Assembly (NCBI GenBank): GCA_017421905.1
Contig: JAFOHH010000091.1
Coordinates: 1 to 10,996 of the forward strand
DNA from: Clostridia bacterium
GTDB taxonomy: Bacteria; Bacillota; Clostridia; Christensenellales; Borkfalkiaceae
Direction of reading: 5' to 3'
DNA: 10,996 nt
Shown here: in pieces, positions 1 through 6,908 of the stretch
Layout of the letters: each line of letters starts with the position of its first letter
Numbering within the stretch: the first letter of the stretch is position 1
Position numbers and translations under genes: made by a program
The notes under the pieces: model-generated
What the model saw: the letters and a program-made list of their open reading frames with translations, nothing else
Told to the model about the DNA's origin: nothing
The model's database searches: none

Positions 1-1
1 A

Positions 2-340
2 GAAGCCGGCGCAAGTTACAACTACGGCGAAACGGTTATTCAAAACGGCGAATTCTCTCACCAAAACGGATACTGGCCCGACCTTACCTACGACGATTTG
101 CGCGATTACAGCCGCTACGTAACGGAAGCACAAAACGCTACGGGTATGCCCCTTATTCTGTACTGGAACTACGACCATAACGTCGATATTTCCCACCGCG
201 GCAACGCAAACGGCAATTGGTCCGACGTTGGTTCGGGCGGTACGGTGCATTCCTTCTCGCTGAAAAATATGCCCAAGGCAAAAATCGTGCTCGAAGCAGT
301 GAAAGCGCAAAACGACGCTTGGGACTTAGCTAACGCCTAA
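2..340 (+). CDS. C-terminal part of an unrecognised, probably exported protein (5' end outside window)
   Basis: An open frame runs from the first complete codon at base 2 to a TAA at 338-340 and has no start codon that looks real, so this is the last 112 residues of a longer protein. I do not recognise the family. The visible part is rich in Asn, Gly, Tyr and Trp (for example NGYWPDLTYDD, LYWNYDHNVD and GNANGNWSDVGSGG) and ends in a short amphipathic helix-like stretch (MPKAKIVLEAVKAQNDAWDLANA region). There is no membrane segment or sorting signal in this part. The aromatic and Asn/Gly-rich make-up suggests a secreted or surface protein, which is inference only. Codons are strongly selected (AAC, TAC, GGC/GGT, few GGG/GGA), as in the repeat protein at 1758, suggesting high expression. 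A strong terminator follows 57 bases after the stop. Confidence 0.75.
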   Translation, partial: EAGASYNYGETVIQNGEFSHQNGYWPDLTYDDLRDYSRYVTEAQNATGMPLILYWNYDHNVDISHRGNANGNWSDVGSGGTVHSFSLKNMPKAKIVLEAVKAQNDAWDLANA

Positions 341-397
341 CGCCGCTTAGCAAGCGTACCCTTTCAAAGCGCATTTTACAGCAAAAAGCAATAAGAT

Positions 398-432
398 AAG
401 CCCCCGCACCTTTTGGTGCGGGGGCTTTATTT
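398..432 (+). terminator. Intrinsic terminator of the first gene
   Basis: A 13-bp hairpin (left arm 398-410, loop TTTT 411-414, right arm 415-427) with a C5GC/GCG5 core is followed by a T-rich tail (CTTTATTTC). It lies 57 bases behind the stop at 340. It may also stop leftward transcripts of the nucleoside hydrolase, whose gene ends at 601, because the minus-strand copy is followed by a weak T-rich run. Confidence 0.85.
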
Positions 433-600
433 CATAGCCCATAAAGGGCGTTAGGGTTATTTTTTTTGTTTGCATATTAGGGGTGGAAAAGCGCAAGAAA
501 TGCAAGCTTTTTCCCCAACATCTCCAATTTTATTTGCATATCGTTTGTGCTATAATAGAGCAAGAAATGGGTTTGTCGCACGCCTAAATCAGTAGCGCGT

Positions 601-1512
601 TTATTTTGCCAGCGTTTTAAACAGCAATTCAAATATTGCGTCGCGGTACACAAAGCGGGTGTATGCCATCGGCTTTCCGTTTTCGGGGTAGGAATAACTA
701 TAATCGTATTCGGGCATGTTGGCAGGCATAACGGAGCTGCTCATCAAATTGCCTTTTTCGTTCATTAGCCACATCGGGGCGGTAATATCCCAAATAACGC
801 GCGTCCAGGGCTTGCCCTTGGCGTAGCTTTCCGCCTCCTCTACCGTATGGCTTACAAGGTAGTCGCAAAGTGCGTTTTTTCCTTCCAGCCAGTAGCGCAG
901 TTCGGGTGCGCTGGTTGCGCAGTAATCCACCGTGCCGCCGCAGGGCAGTTGCACGAGGGGCGAAGGGCAGCTAAACACCACGCGCGCCGCCGCAATATCT
1001 TGCATCATATTAAATTCTTGCGTGTGGGGGAAGTGCCTTGCGTGTCCGCCCAGCCAAACGATTACGATATTATTTGCAATTTCGGGGCAAAGGAGCAGGG
1101 CGGAGGCAACGTTTGTAATTGCGCCTATGGCAACCACGTACAGCCTGTTTTCGGGCGAATAGCCTTTGGCTAAGGAAACGAGATGCTCTGCCGCAGGGGA
1201 GGGTTGCGGCGTTTTTTCATCTGCCAAGTATCCGCGAGAGCCCTTATAAACGTTTTTAATAAAATCCTTTCTTTCCATCAGGGTAAGGAGGTTTATAATT
1301 TCGTCGTAGCTTTTTTCCATTCCGTCCTCGGGAGAGGAGGAATTGCCGTTAAAAAAGGGTGCGGCGTAAACGGCCTTCATACAAAACTTTTCGGGCGTTT
1401 TCATCATAAACGAAAGGGCAAACTGGTCGTCTATTTCGTTATACGTATCGGTGTCCAGAACTGTGTCTACGCGTCCTGCTGGCGGTAAAAGCCACTTTTG
1501 GGGATTATCCAT
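601..1512 (-). CDS. Nucleoside hydrolase (inosine-uridine preferring type, NEIDDQ variant)
   Basis: This is a 303-residue cytosolic enzyme of the IUNH family, which cleaves the N-glycosidic bond of ribonucleosides to free base and ribose for nucleoside salvage. The N-terminal calcium-binding motif is at residues 20-33, DTDTYNEIDDQFAL. It is the longer NEIDDQ form rather than the classical DCDPGxDD. Other family signatures are the VVAIGAITNVASAL stretch (126-139), EFNMMQDIAAARVVF (166-180) and the late metal-ligand region WDITAPMW (241-248), where Trp replaces the His usual in classical enzymes. Length matches the family (about 300-330). The start is placed at the ATG at 1512 because AAGGAG lies 7-8 bases before it. 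The longer open frame to 1587 runs into the promoter and is not coding. The gene is single, divergent from the repeat protein at 1758. Substrate preference cannot be read from the sequence. Confidence 0.9.
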   Translation of the reverse strand: MDNPQKWLLPPAGRVDTVLDTDTYNEIDDQFALSFMMKTPEKFCMKAVYAAPFFNGNSSSPEDGMEKSYDEIINLLTLMERKDFIKNVYKGSRGYLADEKTPQPSPAAEHLVSLAKGYSPENRLYVVAIGAITNVASALLLCPEIANNIVIVWLGGHARHFPHTQEFNMMQDIAAARVVFSCPSPLVQLPCGGTVDYCATSAPELRYWLEGKNALCDYLVSHTVEEAESYAKGKPWTRVIWDITAPMWLMNEKGNLMSSSVMPANMPEYDYSYSYPENGKPMAYTRFVYRDAIFELLFKTLAK

Positions 1513-1558
1513 AGCATTTCTCCTTGCGCTTTTGCGAGAGTTTTCGCACGCTATTTTT

Positions 1559-1587
1559 ATTATAAACCCCAAGGAATAAAATTGCAA
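1559..1587 (-). promoter_or_regulatory. Sigma-A-type promoter of the nucleoside hydrolase
   Basis: Read on the minus strand: -35 TTGCAA (1582-1587), 17-bp spacer, -10 TATAAT (1559-1564). Transcription would begin near 1552, giving a leader of about 40 bases before the ATG at 1512. The spacing is optimal and the -10 is perfect. Confidence 0.75.
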
Positions 1588-1660
1588 TCGTTTTTTGAAA
1601 AAGCGTTTGGAAAATTTTTCGTTCTTTTTTAAGAAATAATCAGCTTTTTTTGAATATTGC

Positions 1661-1689
1661 TTGACAAAAAAATATTATAGAATTATAAT
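1661..1689 (+). promoter_or_regulatory. Perfect consensus sigma-A promoter of the repeat protein
   Basis: TTGACA (1661-1666), exactly 17 bp, TATAAT (1684-1689). Both hexamers match the consensus at all positions. Start of transcription is expected near 1696. The gene begins 62 bases later at 1758, after two small hairpins in the leader. Confidence 0.88.
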
Positions 1690-1708
1690 ATTAGATACTA
1701 GGGAAAAG

Positions 1709-1750
1709 AGCCGTTTTACGGCTAAGAAATAAAACTCGATAAACGAGGAG
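1709..1750 (+). promoter_or_regulatory. Structured 5' leader with two small hairpins, the second touching the ribosome binding site
   Basis: Hairpin 1 is AGCCG (1709-1713), loop TTTTA, CGGCT (1719-1723). It sits about 13 bases from the predicted 5' end, a position where stem-loops are known to stabilise Gram-positive mRNAs. Hairpin 2 is CTCG (1735-1738), loop ATAAA, CGAG (1744-1747). Its right arm contains the first bases of the GAGGAG binding site (1745-1750). With only 4 bp, hairpin 2 is weak. Confidence 0.45.
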
Positions 1751-1757
1751 AATGAAG

Positions 1758-3200
1758 ATGAAAATTTTGCACAGAGTTTTTAGTGTAACGCTGGTCACGC
1801 TTTGCGTGCTCGGAGTGATTTTTATGGTGTCCTACACCTTTAATACCCACTCCTTCTTAACTAAAATCGATTACGAATTAAACGCAAGCGAAACCGCTTA
1901 TACCGTTAAGGGTGTCGACTTCCAAGGCTCTAAGCACGTTGTAATTCCCGAAGAACACAACGGCAAGCCCGTAACCGCTATTGCAGACGCAGCTTTTGCA
2001 GGTTGCTACGGCTTAAAGTCGGTTACCATCCCCGCAACCGTCACCAAAATCGGAGAAACCCCCTTCGATAGCACTATCGTAGAAAACGTTTACTTCCAAG
2101 GTACGCTTGCAGATTGGTGCAAAATTTCCTTTAAGGGTGTTTCCGTAAATAAATATTATCTTTACATCGATGGCAAAAAGCTCGTTAATGCAGAAATCCC
2201 CACGGGCGTTAAAAAGATTAACGACTATGCTTTTGCTAGCTTAAAGGGCTTAAAAACGGTTACGATTGCAGATAGCGTAACGCAAATCGGTAAAAGCGCT
2301 TTCGATTCTTGCAGCGCGCTCGAAACCGTAGTGATCGGTAACGGCGTAACGCAAATCGGCAAAAACGCTTTCTATAAGGGCTACAACATTAAGTCCATTA
2401 CCTTTGGTAACTCCATCCAAAAAATCGACGATTACGCATTCGACTATTGCGAATCGGTTGAAACGGTTACCCTCCCCGCATCTCTTACCGAAATCGGCAA
2501 AGGTGCATTTAACCGTTGCGATGCGCTTACAAGCCTTACCATTGGCGAAAACGTAACCTCGATTGGCGACTTCGCTTTCGATAACTGCATTTCTCTTCCG
2601 CAAGTAGAAATCCCCGTAGGCGTAACCAAATTAAACAAGGGTGTATTCTCTCACTGCAAATCGCTTGAATCGGTTACCTTCCACGAATATCTTACCGAAA
2701 TCGGTGAATCTGCTTTCTCCAACTGCGAAAGCCTTACCGAGGTCGTTATTCCCTCCACGGTAGCAAAAGTTGGTAAAGGATCCTTCCAATTCTGTAAGGC
2801 ACTTACCTCTGTAACGATCGCTGCCGATTCCGACGTTGCTACCACGTTTATCGACGAATACGCTTTCCAAGAAGCAGTTTCTCTTAAAACGGTTATTATC
2901 GGTAACGGCGTTAACAAGGTAAGAAACCAAGCCTTCTCCGCTGTAGCAGGTATCGAAACCTTGGTTATCGGCAAAAACTTAGCCGAAGTAGAAAAGAACG
3001 CTTTCTATAGAGTAAGCAAAGCAAACACTAAGGTTTACTACCTTGGCACGGCAGAAGAATGGGACACTTTAAAAGTAGTTCTTAATAAATCGAACATGGG
3101 TAACGGTGCACTTGCATCCGTACAAAACCTTTACTTCTATTCCGAAACGCAAACCGAAAACGGCTGGAGATACGTTGAAGGCGTACCCACCGCTTGGTAA
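1758..3200 (+). CDS. BspA-type leucine-rich-repeat (LRR_5) surface or secreted protein
   Basis: This is a 480-residue protein with one hydrophobic segment (about residues 8-27) after a short basic start, either a signal peptide or an N-terminal anchor. About fourteen repeats of roughly 23 residues follow (about 60-420), of the form LxxVTIPxxVTxIGxxAFxxCxxL, typical of BspA/TpLRR surface proteins that bind host or matrix proteins. Two aromatic modules interrupt or close the repeats: VYFQGTLADW with YYLYIDGK (111-140), and VYYLGTAEEW with YFYSETQTENGWRYVEGVPTAW (426-480). The latter is a C-terminal cap often seen in clostridial members. I see no LPXTG sorting motif or cell-wall-binding domain, so how it is held outside the cell is open. 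The ATG at 1758 is preferred to that at 1752 because AGGAG at 1746-1750 is then 7 bases away rather than 1. The consensus promoter and selected codons point to strong expression. The ligand is unknown. Confidence 0.88.
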   Translation: MKILHRVFSVTLVTLCVLGVIFMVSYTFNTHSFLTKIDYELNASETAYTVKGVDFQGSKHVVIPEEHNGKPVTAIADAAFAGCYGLKSVTIPATVTKIGETPFDSTIVENVYFQGTLADWCKISFKGVSVNKYYLYIDGKKLVNAEIPTGVKKINDYAFASLKGLKTVTIADSVTQIGKSAFDSCSALETVVIGNGVTQIGKNAFYKGYNIKSITFGNSIQKIDDYAFDYCESVETVTLPASLTEIGKGAFNRCDALTSLTIGENVTSIGDFAFDNCISLPQVEIPVGVTKLNKGVFSHCKSLESVTFHEYLTEIGESAFSNCESLTEVVIPSTVAKVGKGSFQFCKALTSVTIAADSDVATTFIDEYAFQEAVSLKTVIIGNGVNKVRNQAFSAVAGIETLVIGKNLAEVEKNAFYRVSKANTKVYYLGTAEEWDTLKVVLNKSNMGNGALASVQNLYFYSETQTENGWRYVEGVPTAW

Positions 3201-3217
3201 GCAATAAACCAAATGAT

Positions 3218-3245
3218 AAAGCCTCCCGAATCGGGAGGCTTTTTT
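3218..3245 (+). terminator. Intrinsic terminator after the repeat protein, probably shared with radA
   Basis: The hairpin has an 11-bp stem (3218-3228 with 3232-3242, GCCTCCCG core), a 3-base loop and a run of six T (3240-3245). It begins 18 bases after the stop at 3200. The A-rich 5' side gives a partial T run on the minus strand as well, so it may end radA transcripts coming from the right. Confidence 0.88.
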
Positions 3246-3339
3246 GTTGCGCTTATTAAAGTTTTGTTGGTATGAGAAAGGTTCTCTTGAAAGGTTTGCG
3301 CTGTGTCGGGCTTTCCGTTTCGCCAAACGGACGGCGTTC

Positions 3340-4707
3340 TCAATTACCGCTTTCGGGGAAAAGGGCTTTTACCGCCTGCCATAGGTAGGAAACGGGTACA
3401 AGCTCCACGTCCTTTGCCACGTCTTTAACGGCGGCGTAATTGCCTTTGGGTAGAACGATGCGGTTAAAGCCCAGCTTTTTGCAGGCGGCAATGCGGCTTT
3501 CGGCAAAATGCACGGGTCTAATTTCGCCCGTAAGTCCCACCTCGCCAAATACGGCGGTGTGCTTTTCCACGGCGGTATTGCGCGCTGCGGAAACGGCGGC
3601 AAGCGCCACGGCAAGGTCGGCAGCAGGCTCGTCTACCTTCATGCCGCCAACGGCGTTCATATATACGTCGTAAGTGTAAAAGGGTACGCCTGCACGCTTT
3701 TCCAGCACGGCAAGCAGTAAAACTAACTTGTTATAATCAATGCCAAGCGGCATGCGGCGGGGCATACCGTAAACCGATTTCGCCGTAAGGCATTGAATTT
3801 CCACCGGCACGCAGCGGTTGCCCGATAAAAAGGGCGTAACTACAGATCCTGCCGCCTCTCCGCGCGTTGCGGAAAGAAAGATACCTGCATAGTCCTCCAC
3901 GCCGAAAATGCCCTTTTCGCGCATTTCAAACACGCCCACCTCGCTAACCGAGCCAAAACGGTTTTTTACCGCGCGCAAAACCTTATAGTTGCCCGTTACT
4001 TCGCCTTCAAAGTAAAGCACGGTATCCATAATATGCTCTAACACCTTAGGTCCGGCAATTGCTCCTTCCTTGGTTACTTGCCCAACGATAAACACGGTAA
4101 CGCCCGTGCTTTTTGCAAAGCGCATCAGTCGTGCGGCACATTCTTTCACTTGTCCCACGCTGCCTGCGGAAGAATTTAACTCTTCTAAAAATACCGCCTG
4201 AATGGAATCGACGATCAAGTAGTCGTAATCCTTTGCCGAAAGGAGGATGCTTTCCATTACCGTTTCGTTTAAAACGGAAAGGTTTTCCGCCTTTACGCCC
4301 AGTCTATCGCAGCGCATTTTCACTTGCGAACAGCTTTCCTCGCCCGAGGCGTATAATACCTTTTGCGTTTTGGCAAGGTTGCCGGCAAGCTGGGTAAGCA
4401 GGGTGCTTTTTCCAACGCCCGGTTCACCGCCAACAAGCACGAGCGATCCGGGTACGATGCCGCCTCCCAAAACGCCGTCCAGCTCCTTAATGCCGCTTTT
4501 TACCCGTGCAAAGTTTTCTTGCTTTACTTCGCCAAGGGGGGTGGGCTTTTGCCGAGGAGCGGTAATTTTTGCGCCCTTTTTCGGCTCTTCTTCCGTAAAC
4601 TCCTCCACGTAAGTATTCCACTTGCCGCAGGTTGGGCATTTACCTATCCATTTGGGGCTTTGCGCACCGCAATTTTCACATACGAATACCGAATTCGATT
4701 TTGCCAT
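3340..4707 (-). CDS. radA: DNA repair protein RadA (Sms), ATP-dependent branch-migration helicase
   Basis: A 455-residue protein of normal family length, all domains present. An N-terminal C4 zinc finger (Cys10, 13, 24, 27; CENCG...CPTCG) is followed by a RecA-like ATPase with Walker A GGEPGVGKST (93-102) and Walker B YLIVDS (163-168). Next is the RadA-specific KNRFG motif (248-252), then a C-terminal Lon-protease-like domain (about 300-455) that forms the hexamer platform. RadA acts with RecA in recombinational repair, extending heteroduplex by branch migration. The start at 4707 is supported by AGAGG 8-9 bases upstream and by the conserved MAKxxxxFVCENCG beginning. The longer frame to 4899 overlaps the promoter and is rejected. 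In many Firmicutes radA lies with clpC and disA. Here it stands alone, with its own promoter, divergent from a metallophosphoesterase and convergent with the repeat protein. Confidence 0.97.
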   Translation of the reverse strand: MAKSNSVFVCENCGAQSPKWIGKCPTCGKWNTYVEEFTEEEPKKGAKITAPRQKPTPLGEVKQENFARVKSGIKELDGVLGGGIVPGSLVLVGGEPGVGKSTLLTQLAGNLAKTQKVLYASGEESCSQVKMRCDRLGVKAENLSVLNETVMESILLSAKDYDYLIVDSIQAVFLEELNSSAGSVGQVKECAARLMRFAKSTGVTVFIVGQVTKEGAIAGPKVLEHIMDTVLYFEGEVTGNYKVLRAVKNRFGSVSEVGVFEMREKGIFGVEDYAGIFLSATRGEAAGSVVTPFLSGNRCVPVEIQCLTAKSVYGMPRRMPLGIDYNKLVLLLAVLEKRAGVPFYTYDVYMNAVGGMKVDEPAADLAVALAAVSAARNTAVEKHTAVFGEVGLTGEIRPVHFAESRIAACKKLGFNRIVLPKGNYAAVKDVAKDVELVPVSYLWQAVKALFPESGN

Positions 4708-4759
4708 TTTTATTTCCTCTTTTCCCAAGCGGAGAACATCTTGCTCGGGGCTTTTTTCT

Positions 4760-4788
4760 ATTATAACACCGATAGGGGAAAAAGGCAA
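4760..4788 (-). promoter_or_regulatory. Sigma-A-type promoter of radA
   Basis: On the minus strand: -35 TTGCCT (4783-4788), 17-bp spacer, -10 TATAAT (4760-4765) preceded by TGT, an extended -10. Transcription would start near 4753, with a leader of about 46 bases. I did not find an obvious LexA-type (GAAC-N4-GTTC) box near it. Confidence 0.72.
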
Positions 4789-4883
4789 TCGTTTCCTCTT
4801 TTTCTTTGCATATGCTTTTTTGTGCTTTGCGAGAACCCCTCTCCCCGTTTTATAAAAATTTTGCAAAAAGCAAGTCAATTTTC

Positions 4884-4912
4884 TTGCCAAAATAGGCAAA
4901 AAGTGGTTTAAT
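4884..4912 (+). promoter_or_regulatory. Sigma-A-type promoter of the metallophosphoesterase unit
   Basis: -35 TTGCCA (4884-4889), 17-bp spacer, -10 TTTAAT (4907-4912) with TGG before it (extended -10). The predicted start near 4919 leaves a leader of about 19 bases. The -35 and spacer contain an inverted repeat, TTGCC-N6-GGCAA (4884-4899), and another, TTGC-N5-GCAA, lies just upstream (4861-4873). Confidence 0.62.
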
Positions 4913-4937
4913 TAAAGGCATAAGAAAAGGGGGCAGT

Positions 4938-5648
4938 ATGAAGATTTTTGCAATTAGCGATTTGCATCTTTCCACCACCACGGATAAACCCATGGACGTT
5001 TTTGGCGCGGCGTGGACGGATTATATGCAAAAAATAGAAGCCGACTGGCGCGCAAAGGTCAGCGAAGAAGACGTCGTTCTCATCGCCGGCGATATTAGCT
5101 GGGCAATCGAGCTGTCCGACGCGCTGAAAGATATCGCCGTCATTGCCTCTTTTCCCGGCAAAAAGGTGCTTATCCGCGGCAATCACGATTATTGGTGGCA
5201 CTCCATCTCTCGCATTCGCGATGCGCTCCCCCAAGGCGTTTACGCCCTGCAAAACGATGCAATTCGGCTAGGGAACGTCGTTATTACGGGTAGTCGCGGC
5301 TGGTCGGTAGAGGGCACGCCCGAGTTTTCCGAGGAAGACGCCCGCCTTTGCCTGCGCGAGGCAGAACGGCTTAGACTGTGCTTCCGTTCGGCAAACGCCT
5401 TAAAGCAGGAAGGGGATACCCTAATTGCCATGATGCACTTTCCGCCCTTTAACGCGCGGAGAGAGGATTCTCTTTTTACCGCTATTTTTGAAGAAAACGG
5501 CGTAGATAAGGTGGTATACGGCCACCTGCACGGCAAAGATGCCCGCGCCGATTTGGAAATAAAGAAAAAGGACATTACTTATTACCTTACGTCTTGCGAC
5601 CTGGTAAAAAACACGCTTATAAAGATTCACGAAACGGAATCGGTATAA
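4938..5648 (+). CDS. Calcineurin-like metallophosphoesterase
   Basis: A 236-residue soluble protein with the full set of metal-binding motifs of this superfamily: DLHLS (Asp8, His10), GDISWA (Asp52), GNHDYWW (Asn82, His83), MMHFPPF (His167) and YGHLHG (His196, His198). Members hydrolyse phosphomono- or diesters at a two-metal centre. The sequence resembles small predicted phosphohydrolases of Firmicutes with no agreed substrate, so I give no specific reaction. The compact length leaves no room for an extra domain, and there is no signal peptide, so it should act in the cytosol. The ATG at 4938 has AAAAGGGGG just upstream. It is the first gene of a probable two-gene unit with the EIIC-like protein 26 bases downstream, but their functions show no obvious link. 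Confidence 0.9.
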   Translation: MKIFAISDLHLSTTTDKPMDVFGAAWTDYMQKIEADWRAKVSEEDVVLIAGDISWAIELSDALKDIAVIASFPGKKVLIRGNHDYWWHSISRIRDALPQGVYALQNDAIRLGNVVITGSRGWSVEGTPEFSEEDARLCLREAERLRLCFRSANALKQEGDTLIAMMHFPPFNARREDSLFTAIFEENGVDKVVYGHLHGKDARADLEIKKKDITYYLTSCDLVKNTLIKIHETESV

Positions 5649-5652
5649 AAAG

Positions 5653-5667
5653 TCCTTTTAAAAGGAG
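5653..5667 (+). promoter_or_regulatory. Palindrome covering the ribosome binding site of the EIIC-like gene
   Basis: TCCTTTTAAAAGGA (5653-5666) is a perfect palindrome. Its right arm is the AAGGAG binding site of the next gene (ATG at 5675, spacing 7). If folded (5-bp stem, TTAA loop) it would mask the site. The stem is weak, so the effect on translation is uncertain. Confidence 0.4.
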
Positions 5668-5674
5668 ATTTTGT

Positions 5675-6841
5675 ATGAAGGAAGAACAGCAAAAACTTGC
5701 CGCAGAAAACGCAACCCCCTCGCAACCTTCTGCGAAAAAAGACGGCTCTCTTAGCCGTGTAAAAACTTATTTCAAAACGCTCCCCAAGCGGTATTTTATC
5801 ACCGCCTTTTCGGGTATGGCGCAAGGGCTTTTCGTAACCTTAATTGCAGGAACTATCCTATTGCAAATTGTCGGTTGGATTGGCAATAATTACGTGGGAA
5901 ACACCCTACGGTATATCGCAAACGTTGCAAAATCGCTTATGGGCGCAGGCATCGGCGTTGGTATTGCTCACGCCCTCGGCAAAAACAAACTGCTCGTATT
6001 TTCCGCAGCCGTTGCCGGTATGGTGGGCGCGTTTGCCGATAAGCTTATGCCCGGCCAAAGCGCGGCCTTTACCACGCTTACCTTCGGCGCACCGGGAAAC
6101 CCCATCGGCGCGTACGTCGTTACAATGCTCGTTGTCGAAGTGGTAGGCCTTTACGCAGGTAAAACCAAGCTGGATATTTTACTCGTACCCCTCGGCAGCT
6201 TATTGCTTTCTTTTGCGGGCGTGTTCGTATCCTTTCCCTTTATTTGGCTTGTGAATCAGCTGGGCGACCTCATTGCCGTAGCCACCAAAGCAACCCCCTT
6301 TGTTATGGGCATCGTCGTTGCCGTAATTATGGGAATTTTACTTACCATGCCCACCTCCTCCGCCGCTATTTGGATTGCCGTTTCCACTCAGGTTTCTGCC
6401 GGAAACGAAGAGGCTATCCTCATCGCCGGTGGGGCTGCAACGGTAGGCTGTGCCTGCCATATGATCGGTTTTGCCGTGGCATCCTTCCGCGAAAACGGCG
6501 TAGGCGGACTCATTTCACAAGGCGTTGGCACAAGCATGCTGCAAATTCCCAACATTATGCGTCGCCCCGTAATTATGCTACCCATGGTTATAACAAGCGC
6601 AATTTGCGGACCTCTTTCCACCTGTCTTTTTCAATTAAAATGCGGTGCGTCGGGCGGCGGTATGGGCACGAGCGGCTTTGTCGGCGTGTTCGACCTCTTC
6701 CAAAATACTACGGGTACGCTTGGCGTTATCGGTATTATCCTTTTAATGTTCGTGCTCCCTGCGGCGCTCAATTTCTTTATTTCCGAATGGATGAGAAAAA
6801 GAGGCTGGATTCGCTTTGGCGATATGGAATTGGAAAAGTAA
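5675..6841 (+). CDS. PTS EIIC-like membrane protein (PTS_EIIC_2 type)
   Basis: This is a 388-residue integral membrane protein with a polar N-terminal tail (1-37) and about eight to ten hydrophobic segments. It matches the EIIC_2 family. Typical stretches are the Gly-rich AGIGVGIAHALGKNKLLVFSAAVAG region (91-115), TFGAPGNPIGAY (136-147), the TMPTSSAAIWIA segment (224-235) and GCACHMIGFAVASFRENG (258-275). EIIC proteins carry sugar across the membrane with phosphorylation by EIIA and EIIB. No EIIA, EIIB, HPr or sugar-catabolism gene lies nearby, so real PTS activity and substrate are open. The start at 5675 (AAAGGAG, 7 bases away) is chosen over an upstream TTG at 5594, which lies inside the preceding gene. 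I see no promoter in the 26-base gap, so it is probably co-transcribed with the phosphoesterase. Confidence 0.82.
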   Translation: MKEEQQKLAAENATPSQPSAKKDGSLSRVKTYFKTLPKRYFITAFSGMAQGLFVTLIAGTILLQIVGWIGNNYVGNTLRYIANVAKSLMGAGIGVGIAHALGKNKLLVFSAAVAGMVGAFADKLMPGQSAAFTTLTFGAPGNPIGAYVVTMLVVEVVGLYAGKTKLDILLVPLGSLLLSFAGVFVSFPFIWLVNQLGDLIAVATKATPFVMGIVVAVIMGILLTMPTSSAAIWIAVSTQVSAGNEEAILIAGGAATVGCACHMIGFAVASFRENGVGGLISQGVGTSMLQIPNIMRRPVIMLPMVITSAICGPLSTCLFQLKCGASGGGMGTSGFVGVFDLFQNTTGTLGVIGIILLMFVLPAALNFFISEWMRKRGWIRFGDMELEK

Positions 6842-6908
6842 CTCATATTCCTTTTGTAGAGAAATTAGCGGTTCGTAACTTAAACTAACGGCAAAAATAA
6901 ATCTTTTC

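Noticed and set aside
437..465. Small GCCC/GGGC hairpin followed by a long T run
   Set aside because: The stem is only 4 bp and the T run starts 9 bases later; the stronger terminator at 398-432 already explains the gene end.
847..1488. Plus-strand frames opposite the nucleoside hydrolase
   Set aside because: No family resemblance or binding site; they mirror the coding minus strand.
1513..1587. N-terminal extension of the nucleoside hydrolase
   Set aside because: The extra start codon is the TTG of the -35 hexamer; the ATG at 1512 has a good binding site.
2250..2974. Minus-strand frames with repeated VFADLRYAV-like units opposite the LRR gene
   Set aside because: The repetition is just the reverse complement of the 69-base LRR repeat, not a separate repeat protein.
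1758..3200. 69-base periodic repeats as a possible CRISPR or satellite array
   Set aside because: They are in frame, diverged, and encode LRR units.
3314..3331. TCCGTTT/AAACGGA hairpin just after the radA stop
   Set aside because: It has a 7-bp stem but no T run on the minus strand, so I do not call it the radA terminator.
4708..4899. 64-residue N-terminal extension of RadA
   Set aside because: It overlaps the radA promoter and precedes the conserved MAK...CENCG start.
4363..4911. 182-codon open frame on the plus strand opposite radA
   Set aside because: It lies fully across radA and its leader, has no ribosome binding site, and its composition is that of a complement of RadA codons.
6244..6888. 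214-codon plus-strand frame inside the EIIC-like gene
   Set aside because: It is Arg/His/Cys-rich as expected of a shifted frame of a Gly/Ala-rich membrane protein; the EIIC frame is clearly coding.
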